From positions 124,001-188,000 of the forward strand of contig NZ_LIVV01000007.1 of the NCBI RefSeq assembly GCF_001905825.1: a stretch of 64,000 bases of DNA, given 5' to 3'. A model generated the notes under the pieces. It saw only the letters and a program-made list of their open reading frames with translations, was not told where the DNA came from and did no database searches. The DNA is from Streptomyces sp. CB02009 (GTDB taxonomy: Bacteria; Actinomycetota; Actinomycetes; Streptomycetales; Streptomycetaceae). Of the stretch, positions 39,711-46,430 are shown in pieces (the stretch's first letter is position 1; each line of letters starts with the position of its first letter). A program made the translations under genes and the position numbers.

Positions 39711-41249
39711 ATGCCGATCACCGGCATCTCCCGACGCACCGTGCTCGCCGCCGCCGGTGCCACCGCGGCCGTCGCCGCCACCGGCCTCGCCACCGCCCCG
39801 GCGGCCCTCGCCGCCGCCGCGCCCACGCTCCCCGACGGCACCAGCAAGGACAAGGTGCTCGTCGTCGGCATGGACGGCCTGCGCCACGACCGGATCGACG
39901 CCGCCAAAGCGCCGCACCTCAAGTCCCTGATGGCGAACGGCACCTACGGCCGCTCCCTGCTCTACGCCAACCCGATGGCCGCGACCTCCTCCGGCCCCGG
40001 CTGGTCCACCATCTCCACCGGCGTCTGGCCCGACAAGCACGGCGTGAAGGACAACACCTTCAGCGGCAAGAACTACGGCCAGTACCCCGGCTTCCTCGCC
40101 CGCCTGAACCAGGTCCGCCCCGAGCTCTCGCTCTTCGCCGCCGTCGACTGGCCCGAGCTCGACACCCACGGCACCGTCACCCCCGGCGCCGACGCCAAGC
40201 TCGTCTACAACAACAACTACGTCGTCAACGACCTCGTGATCACCGACATCACCGAGGACGTCCTGCGCAACCAGAACCCGGACGTCCTCTTCGTCTACTT
40301 CGGCGAGACCGACGAGATCGGCCACAACCACGGCGCCGCCAGCCCCAAGTACACCGACGCCATCGACGTCCAGGACGGCTACCTCGGCCGGCTGCTCACC
40401 GCGATCAAGGCCCGGCCCGCGTACGCCACCGAGCGCTGGACGGTCATCGTCACGACCGACCACGGCCACACCGACGGCGGCGGCCACGGCGGCTCCTCCA
40501 TCGAGGAGCGGCGCACCTTCGTCCTCGCCCAGGGCCCCGGCATCGCCGCCGGCGCCCGCCCCATCGACACCCGGCTCGTCGACGTCGCCGCCACCGTCTT
40601 CCGCCAGCTCGGCATCACCCCCGCCGCGTCCTGGGGCCTCGACGGCAAGCCGATCCAGGACCGCTCCACCGACCCCTTCGACAGCCTCTACGGCTCGCTG
40701 ACCGGCCGCGTCGACGAGACCGGCATCCCCGCCGGGATCCTCGGCTTCACCCGCACCGCCCCCAGCGGCTGGTCCGTCATCAACACCGCCATGGGCACCG
40801 GCGGCATGACCGAGTGGCGCGGCTGGTCCTTCGCCACCGACGAGTTCTGGTCCCGCTCCCAGCGCGACCAGTCCCGCGAGCTGAACGTGCGCGCCCGGGG
40901 CGTCTTCGCCGTCGCCGACTCCGACGAGTGGGCCGACAAGACGTTCTCGGGGACGTACGACTCGACCCTCGTCACCCCGGCGTACGGCGTCGCGGGCGCG
41001 ACCCGGGTCACCCTGGACTTCACGACCTTCTACCGCCAGGAGGGCAGCCAGAGCGCCCAGGTCCAGGCCGTCTTCAACGGCGGCACCCCGACCGTCGTGA
41101 AGAACTACACCGCCGATGTGATCTCCCAGCCCCAGTCCCTCGCGGTCCCCGTCCCGGCCGGCGCGTCCACCGTGAGCTTCCGCTTCCGCTACACCGGCTC
41201 CAACAACTGGTACTGGGTGATCGACGGGGTCAAGGTCACGACCTCTTGA
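39711..41249 (+). CDS. Tat-exported alkaline-phosphatase-superfamily phosphodiesterase/phosphatase
   Basis: 512-residue secreted enzyme. A twin-arginine signal is present (SRRTVLAAAGATAAVAATG, cleavage near ALAAAAP). The alkaline phosphatase superfamily (nucleotide pyrophosphatase/phosphodiesterase branch) shows VLVVGMDGLRHDRID, the nucleophile region SSGPGWSTISTGVWPDKHG, FVYFGETDEIGHNHG and VTTDHGHTDGGGHGG metal ligands. Residues about 380-512 form a C-terminal beta-sandwich (VTLDFTTFYRQEGSQ, TVSFRFRYTGSNNWYWVIDG) that may bind carbohydrate or wall. The shared upstream motif suggests co-regulation with the phosphonate operon, so it may release phosphate or phosphonate from esters outside the cell. 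Confidence 0.87.
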   Translation: MPITGISRRTVLAAAGATAAVAATGLATAPAALAAAAPTLPDGTSKDKVLVVGMDGLRHDRIDAAKAPHLKSLMANGTYGRSLLYANPMAATSSGPGWSTISTGVWPDKHGVKDNTFSGKNYGQYPGFLARLNQVRPELSLFAAVDWPELDTHGTVTPGADAKLVYNNNYVVNDLVITDITEDVLRNQNPDVLFVYFGETDEIGHNHGAASPKYTDAIDVQDGYLGRLLTAIKARPAYATERWTVIVTTDHGHTDGGGHGGSSIEERRTFVLAQGPGIAAGARPIDTRLVDVAATVFRQLGITPAASWGLDGKPIQDRSTDPFDSLYGSLTGRVDETGIPAGILGFTRTAPSGWSVINTAMGTGGMTEWRGWSFATDEFWSRSQRDQSRELNVRARGVFAVADSDEWADKTFSGTYDSTLVTPAYGVAGATRVTLDFTTFYRQEGSQSAQVQAVFNGGTPTVVKNYTADVISQPQSLAVPVPAGASTVSFRFRYTGSNNWYWVIDGVKVTTS

Positions 41250-41284
41250 CGCAGGCCCCGCCCACCCGCACGCGCTGGGCTCGC

Positions 41285-41385
41285 GGGCTCTGGCACGCAC
41301 ATCTGCGGCGTTGTCGTCGGTCGCCATGGCTCCGCCATGCCTCCCTCCTCCGCCTTGCAGCTGCACGCACCAGAACCCGCTCCCT
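41285..41385. repeat. Candidate dispersed Streptomyces intergenic repeat
   Basis: The gap after the phosphodiesterase gene holds GTTGTCGTCGGTCGCCATGG, the small palindrome CATGGC-TCC-GCCATG (about 41325-41339) and CTCCCTCCTCCGCCTTGCAG. From memory this combination recurs in intergenic regions of many Streptomyces genomes; only one copy is in this window. No gene is seen in it. Confidence 0.4.
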
Positions 41386-41490
41386 GACCCAGCCCGCGCG
41401 GGCGGGCAGGGCCTAGGCTGGGGGCGTCGCCACAGCGCTGTCGCGGCGCCCCCAGCACACCGCACTTCGCACGGCAGGAGTCCCGCACCC

Positions 41491-42270
41491 ATGGCAGAGC
41501 GCAAGCCGATCGAATCCTGGCTGACCGACATGGACGGCGTCCTCATCCACGAGGGCGTGCCGATCCCCGGCGCCGACGCGTTCATCAGGAAGCTGCGGGA
41601 CACCGGGAAGCCCTTCCTCGTCCTCACCAACAACTCGATCTACACGGCCCGCGACCTGCACGCCCGCCTCGCCCGGATGGGCCTGGAGGTCCCCGTCGAG
41701 AACATCTGGACCTCGGCCCTCGCCACCGCCAAGTTCCTCGACGACCAGCGCCCCGGCGGCACCGCGTACGTCATCGGCGAGGCCGGTCTGACCACCGCGC
41801 TGCACGACATCGGCTACGTCCTCACCGACCACGACCCGGACTACGTGGTCCTCGGCGAGACCCGTACCTACTCCTTCGAGGCGATGACCAAGGCCGTCCG
41901 GCTCATCAACGCCGGCGCCCGCTTCATCTGCACCAACCCCGACGAGACCGGCCCCTCCCTCGAAGGACCGCTGCCGGCCACCGGCTCGGTCGCCGCGCTC
42001 ATCACGAAGGCCACCGGCAAGGACCCGTACTTCGCGGGCAAGCCGAACCCGCTGATGATGCGCACCGGACTGAACGCCATCGGCGCCCACTCCGAGACCA
42101 GCGCCATGATCGGCGACCGGATGGACACCGACATCCTGGCGGGTCTTGAGGCGGGCATGCAGACCTTCCTGGTGCTGACCGGCCTGACGTCGGAGGCGGA
42201 GATCGACCGCTTCCCGTTCCGCCCCTCCAAGATCGTGAAGTCGATCGCGGACATCGTCGACCGGGTGTAG
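41491..42270 (+). CDS. NagD-like HAD-IIA phosphatase
   Basis: 259-residue HAD subfamily IIA hydrolase (sugar or nucleotide monophosphatase). Motif I is LTDMDGVLIHEGVPIPGA and motif II is LVLTNNSIYTARDLHARL. The capped domain contains VVLGETRTYSFEAMTKAVRL and ICTNPDETGPSLEG. Motif III is FAGKPNPLMM and motif IV MIGDRMDTDILAGLEAGM. Length matches NagD (about 250). ATG 41491 has CAGGAG 11 bases upstream; an open frame extends upstream without similarity. No nag genes are adjacent, so the physiological substrate is unclear. Confidence 0.88.
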   Translation: MAERKPIESWLTDMDGVLIHEGVPIPGADAFIRKLRDTGKPFLVLTNNSIYTARDLHARLARMGLEVPVENIWTSALATAKFLDDQRPGGTAYVIGEAGLTTALHDIGYVLTDHDPDYVVLGETRTYSFEAMTKAVRLINAGARFICTNPDETGPSLEGPLPATGSVAALITKATGKDPYFAGKPNPLMMRTGLNAIGAHSETSAMIGDRMDTDILAGLEAGMQTFLVLTGLTSEAEIDRFPFRPSKIVKSIADIVDRV

Positions 42271-42344
42271 CGGCCGCTCGCCGGCGCCCCTGCGGATGCG
42301 AGAAGCCCCGATCCGGGTGACCCTGCCAGTATCAGGAGGTCACG

Positions 42345-43031
42345 ATGCGTTCAGGTCCCATTGCTCTCCGTGCCGCAGGGGCGGCCCTCGTACTCGTACT
42401 GGCACCCACGGCCGGTGGCGCGTACGCCCACGACGGGGTGAAGGTCACCGTCACCCCGTCCACCGCCTCGCCCGGCGCCGACGTCGACGTCCGCGTCCAG
42501 GGCTGCAAGGGCACGACGGGGGCCGCGAAGTCCCCGGCGTTCGTCGCCGACGCCGAACTCACCGGCCGGGACGGCGGTGGCGCACCGCTGTTCGGCGACA
42601 CCACGATCAAGACCCGGCTCGAGAACGGCACGTACAAGGTCAGCGTGACCTGCGACGGCCACGACCACCCGGATGTCGGCACCGTGCGCGTCGAGCGCCA
42701 GAAGCCCACGCACGAGCCGACCCGCAAGCCCACGCACGAGCCGACGTGGAAGCCGACGCACGAGCCGACGCACGAGCCGACCCACGAGCCGACCCACCAC
42801 GCCAGCCCGGTCGCCCCGGTCCGCGCGGGCGGCGGCGGCACCGCCGCCTTCGCCGCCCCGGCCGCCCCCGGCGTCGCCCAGACCACCAGCGAGAGCGGCC
42901 TCGGCACCCCGTACACCCTGCTCGGCCTCGGTCTCGCGGCCGTCGCCGCGGTCGCGGTCGCCTTCCGCAGCTCCCGCCGACGCGGTACGGGGGCGAGTAC
43001 GGGCACGGGCTCGGGGTCGGGTACGGAATGA
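42345..43031 (+). CDS. Secreted membrane-anchored protein with PTHEP repeats
   Basis: 228-residue protein of unknown function. It has a signal peptide (LRAAGAALVLVLAPTAGGAYA), then a beta-rich domain of about 85 residues (VKVTVTPSTASPGADVDVRV, TRLENGTYKVSVTCDGHD). A repeat of His/Pro/Thr (KPTHEPTRKPTHEPTWKPTH; 12-bp units at 42711-42805) follows. The C-terminus has a membrane helix (LLGLGLAAVAAVAVAF) and a basic tail without an LPXTG-like motif. AGGAGG precedes the ATG. The class F sortase gene overlaps its stop by 4 bp (ATGA), indicating joint function; the missing sorting signal means it need not be a substrate. Confidence 0.8.
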   Translation: MRSGPIALRAAGAALVLVLAPTAGGAYAHDGVKVTVTPSTASPGADVDVRVQGCKGTTGAAKSPAFVADAELTGRDGGGAPLFGDTTIKTRLENGTYKVSVTCDGHDHPDVGTVRVERQKPTHEPTRKPTHEPTWKPTHEPTHEPTHEPTHHASPVAPVRAGGGGTAAFAAPAAPGVAQTTSESGLGTPYTLLGLGLAAVAAVAVAFRSSRRRGTGASTGTGSGSGTE

Positions 43032-43699
43032 CGGGGCCGTCCGGCTCCCGCCCGGCGGGCACCGGGCGACTCGTCACCGGCGTGGCCTGGGCGCTGCTCC
43101 TGCTCGGGCTCTGGCTCTGGGGCCGCGAGGTCACCGAGGGCCCCGGGGGCAGCTCCGCGCCGACCACCGGAGACATCGCCGCCGTCGGCCGGCCGCTCGG
43201 CGTCCCCCTGCCCCCGGCGCGCGACCCCCTCGCACCCCTCGAGCCCCGGCGGGTCGAGATCCCGTCCCTCGGCATCGCCGCGCCCGTCGTGGCGCGCGGC
43301 CTGGACAGCACGGGGGCGATCGATCCGCCGCCGTACGAGATGCCGCACACGGTCGGCTGGTTCGGCGCCGGCACCCGGCCGGGCGCCGCGGGCCCGGCCC
43401 TCCTCGTCGGCCACGTCGACACCGAGACGCGGCCGGCGGTCTTCTACGGCCTGAGCGCGGCCCGCCCCGGAGCGAAGGTCCGCGTCACCCGTACGGACGG
43501 ATCGGTCGCCGAGTTCACGGTGGACGACGTCCAGGTCTACCCGCGGGAGTCCTTCGACGCGAGCAAGGTCTACGGGGCGCGGGATCCGCACCGGGCGGAG
43601 CTGCGGCTGATCACGTGCGGGGGCACGTTCGACCGCGGCGCGAACGCGTACACGGCGAACGTGGTGGTCTCGGCCTACCTGACAGCCGCCACCCCCTGA
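43028..43699 (+). CDS. Class F sortase
   Basis: 223-residue membrane transpeptidase. An N-terminal membrane helix (LVTGVAWALLLLGLWLWG) is followed by a Pro-rich linker and the catalytic domain from RRVEIPSLGIAAPVVARGLD. Active-site His is in LLVGHVDTETRPAVFYGL, Cys in LRLITCGGTFDRGANAYTAN and Arg in the same segment. The TCGGTFD sequence is typical of class F. It is translationally coupled to the upstream secreted protein, a usual arrangement for class F sortases in actinomycetes. Confidence 0.88.
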   Translation: MTGPSGSRPAGTGRLVTGVAWALLLLGLWLWGREVTEGPGGSSAPTTGDIAAVGRPLGVPLPPARDPLAPLEPRRVEIPSLGIAAPVVARGLDSTGAIDPPPYEMPHTVGWFGAGTRPGAAGPALLVGHVDTETRPAVFYGLSAARPGAKVRVTRTDGSVAEFTVDDVQVYPRESFDASKVYGARDPHRAELRLITCGGTFDRGANAYTANVVVSAYLTAATP

Positions 43700-44727
43700 C
43701 CCCCTCCCGGCGCCCGGGGCACCCGGTCCCATCTGCCCGGGCCCAGGGCCTGGCGCACCCCCGGCCCCGCCGGGCCAGGCCTGTCGGCCCGACCCGGACG
43801 GGCGCCCGCCGCCGCCCACCCCCGTTGTGGGCATCTGTTCCGCTGGGGCGGAACGGGTGGGCACAACGGAACGGCGCCCGTTGCCGGGCCTAGGCTTCCG
43901 CGCCTGAACCCGCACCCCTTCGCGCCGCACAACTGGGTGCGGGTCCAGGCACAAGGGGCGGAGGCGCCGCCGAGCGCGCCGTCCCGTGTGCCCACCCGTC
44001 CCGCCCCAGCGGGACGATTGCCCACACGGGCGGTGGGGCGAGGGTACGGGCGCAGCCCACACGGCGGTGGGCGCGGGCGCAGCCCACACGGCGGTGGGCG
44101 CGGGCGCGGGCCGCATGGCGGTGGGCGCGGGCGGCGCGGCCCGCACGGCGGGTGGACGCGGGCGCGGGTCCGCGCGGGCGGTGGGTGAGGGCGCGGGCGC
44201 GGTTCGCACGGTGGTGAGTGGCGCTGCGGGTGCGGCCCGTACGGGCGGTGGGTGGCGAGGGCGCGGCCCACGGCGGGGCGGGGGGCGTGGTTCCGAGGGC
44301 GCGGTCGCGCGGCCCGCACCGGGTCGTACCGGGCGCGTCGACCGCGCGGCGAGTGGTGGCCGCCCCCGTCGACGCGGACGCGCGGACCTGGCCCCGGTCG
44401 GCGCCGCGCGTCCCGCTGCCGCCGCCGACCGGGCCGGTCCTCCACCGCAGGGCTCGCGGACGCGGGAGGGGTCCGGTGCCGCCGCGGGAGGTCGAGGTTC
44501 CGGACACTGTAAGGGCCCCGCCCCGCCCGGCCCAGAGGGCTGTCGTGTCACGCTGCTCACGACCGCGCGCCGAGCCGGGTCCACACCCCCGCCCCACCGG
44601 CCGGCCCGCAAGGCATCCGCGAGACGTCCGCACGACGTCCGCGAGGCACCCGCCAGGCACCCGCCAGGCACCCGTAAGGCACCCGCGCTCGTCACTCCAC
44701 CGACCAGACCACGGCCGAGAAACGAAC
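43700..44727. repeat. Gene-free GC-rich repeat region before tRNA-Lys copy 1
   Basis: About 1 kb with long open frames in several phases but no ribosome-binding site or recognisable protein. It contains a 27-bp tandem repeat (core CGCAGCCCACACGGCGGTGG) at about 44051-44110 with decayed copies to 44220. A direct and inverted GGGCACAACGG/CCGTTGTGGGC pair lies near 43822-43872. A second tandem series (GGCACCCGCCA, about 11 bp) is at 44630-44690. The open frames arise from the GC bias. It may be a decayed locus next to the tRNA. Confidence 0.6.
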
Positions 44728-44758
44728 AAGACCCCCTCACCATCGGTGAGGGGGTCTT
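44728..44758 (-). terminator. Terminator of tRNA-Lys copy 1
   Basis: A perfect 14-bp stem (AAGACCCCCTCACC with GGTGAGGGGGTCTT) and a 3-nt loop, 9 bp downstream of the tRNA 3' end on the minus strand. Confidence 0.8.
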
Positions 44759-44767
44759 GACTCTGCG

Positions 44768-44841
44768 TGCGCCGCCAGGGACTCGAACCCCGGACCCGCT
44801 GATTAAGAGTCAGCTGCTCTAACCAACTGAGCTAGCGGCGC
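44768..44841 (-). tRNA. tRNA-Lys (anticodon CTT), copy 1
   Basis: 74-nt tRNA. Acceptor GCGCCGC pairs with GCGGCGC, with discriminator A. The D arm contains AGCTCAGTTGGTTAGAGC, the anticodon stem-loop is CTGACTCTTAATCAG with CTT at the centre, and the T arm contains GGTTCGAGTCC. CCA is not encoded. A -10-like TAGAGT lies about 20 bp upstream in the direction of transcription. Two further near-identical copies are at 54030 and 62351. Confidence 0.97.
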
Positions 44842-45025
44842 TTGCTGACAGAGAGAACTCTACCCGACGTCCGGGTGTGCTCCTGACCAATTACGGTCAC
44901 CCCCGGCCTGTCGGATGGTCGTATCAGGCCTTCGATCCGTCAAAATGCGATTTGTCCAGACAGTTGAGACACTGACGCCCAAAACCAAGGGTCAAAAGAT
45001 CTTGACGAGTGTGGAGGGGAATCGC

Positions 45026-46405
45026 ATGAGCGTGCCGGTCTTCGAGGAGTTCGAACCCGCGGCCGACTGCGGCTGCCCGGGCTGTGCCCGGCAGCGGCGC
45101 GACCTCGCGCTTGGCCTGCCGGTCCGGGCGGGCGGACACCCCGCGGCGCACGGCGCGCGCCGCGCCCTGGTCCTGGTGACGGCCGCCGGCGTGGCCCTCG
45201 GCGGTGGCGGGGCCGCCGTGGCGGCGGCCCTCCCGCCGCCCTCCGCCCCGTTCACCCCGGCGGACCTCACGGAGCCCGCCACCGACACCGCCGCCCACCC
45301 GGACGCCCCCGAGCCCGACACCCCGCAGGGCGGCCGGGGGCCGCTGCACGGAGCGCCGGGCCCCGGCGGGCAGCCCTCCCCGAACGCGGACCCGACGACC
45401 AGTCAGGTCTCGGCCGCCACCCTGCGGAAGACGAGCCGGACCGAGATCATCAACCGCGCGAAGCTGTGGGTGACCGCCCAGGTCCCGTACTCCATGGAGA
45501 AGTACTGGACGGACGGCTACCGCCAGGACTGCTCGGGCTACATCTCGATGGCCTGGAACCTCCGCAGCAACGAGTGGACCGGCAGCCTCGACCGCTTCGC
45601 GGACCGCGTCGACCGCACCGAGCTGCAGCCCGGCGACATCCTGCTCTTCCACAACCCGGCCAACCCGACCCGCGGCTCGCACGTCACGATCTTCGGCGGC
45701 TGGACCGACTACACCCACACCTCCTACGTCGCGTACGAGCAGACCAAGCCGCGCACGCGGAAGCAGGCGACGCCGATGGCGTACTGGGAGAACTCCAACC
45801 GGTACGTGGCCTACCGCTACAAGGGCCTGGCCGGCGGCGGCACCGGCGGCACCACGGGCGGGGCGGTCTCCACGGCGACGCCCTACCCGGGCATCGCGAT
45901 GTTCGGCACCGGCGCGAACAACGCGTACGTCACCCAGCTCGGCCGGCTGCTCGTCGACCGCGGCGGCAAGCGGTACTACAGCCAGGGACCCGGCCCGAAG
46001 TGGGGCGAGGCGGACCGCCGCGCGACCCAGGCGTTCCAGCTGGCGCAGGGCTGGAAGGGCAAGGAGGCGGACGGCCTGCCCGGCCCCGAGACCTGGAAGC
46101 TCCTCGTGACCGGCAAGGGCAGGGACATCGGCGGTTCGAGTGGTGCGAGCGGGTCGACTTCGAATGCGACGGCATTTCCCGGGCGTGGCTCCTTCCGTCC
46201 GGGCCAATCCAACGCATATGTGGAGAAGCTGGGCAAACAACTGGTGAAGCGGGGCTTCGGCAAGCACTACCTGTCGGGACCCGGTCCGCGCTGGACGGAG
46301 GCGGACCGCCGCAACGTCGAGGCGTTCCAGCGGGCACAGGGCTGGCGCGGCGCAGCCGCCGACGGCTACCCGGGCCCGGAGACCTGGCGGCGCTTGTTCC
46401 GATGA
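45026..46405 (+). CDS. Secreted NlpC/P60-like protein with two peptidoglycan-binding domains
   Basis: 459-residue probable cell-wall hydrolase. A cytoplasmic-looking start with CGCPGCARQRR is followed by a membrane/signal segment (RALVLVTAAGVALGGGGAAVAAAL) and a Pro-rich linker. Residues about 140-270 are NlpC/P60-like: DGYRQDCSGYISMAWNLRSN carries the catalytic Cys, and GSHVTIFGGW the His. Two tandem domains of about 70 residues follow, each with NAYVxxLGxxLVxRGxxxxY, GPGPxWxEADRR and ADGxPGPETW. These are phage-endolysin-type wall-binding repeats common in Streptomyces. GGAGGGG precedes ATG 45026. Confidence 0.85.
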   Translation: MSVPVFEEFEPAADCGCPGCARQRRDLALGLPVRAGGHPAAHGARRALVLVTAAGVALGGGGAAVAAALPPPSAPFTPADLTEPATDTAAHPDAPEPDTPQGGRGPLHGAPGPGGQPSPNADPTTSQVSAATLRKTSRTEIINRAKLWVTAQVPYSMEKYWTDGYRQDCSGYISMAWNLRSNEWTGSLDRFADRVDRTELQPGDILLFHNPANPTRGSHVTIFGGWTDYTHTSYVAYEQTKPRTRKQATPMAYWENSNRYVAYRYKGLAGGGTGGTTGGAVSTATPYPGIAMFGTGANNAYVTQLGRLLVDRGGKRYYSQGPGPKWGEADRRATQAFQLAQGWKGKEADGLPGPETWKLLVTGKGRDIGGSSGASGSTSNATAFPGRGSFRPGQSNAYVEKLGKQLVKRGFGKHYLSGPGPRWTEADRRNVEAFQRAQGWRGAAADGYPGPETWRRLFR

Positions 46406-46430
46406 CCCCGAGAGCATGAGGTGGACCCGA

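Noticed and set aside
43890..44822. Several open frames of 170-280 codons in the repeat region before tRNA-Lys copy 1
   Set aside because: All lack ribosome-binding sites and consist of repeat-driven Arg/Gly/Pro or Thr/Pro sequence; one runs into the tRNA.
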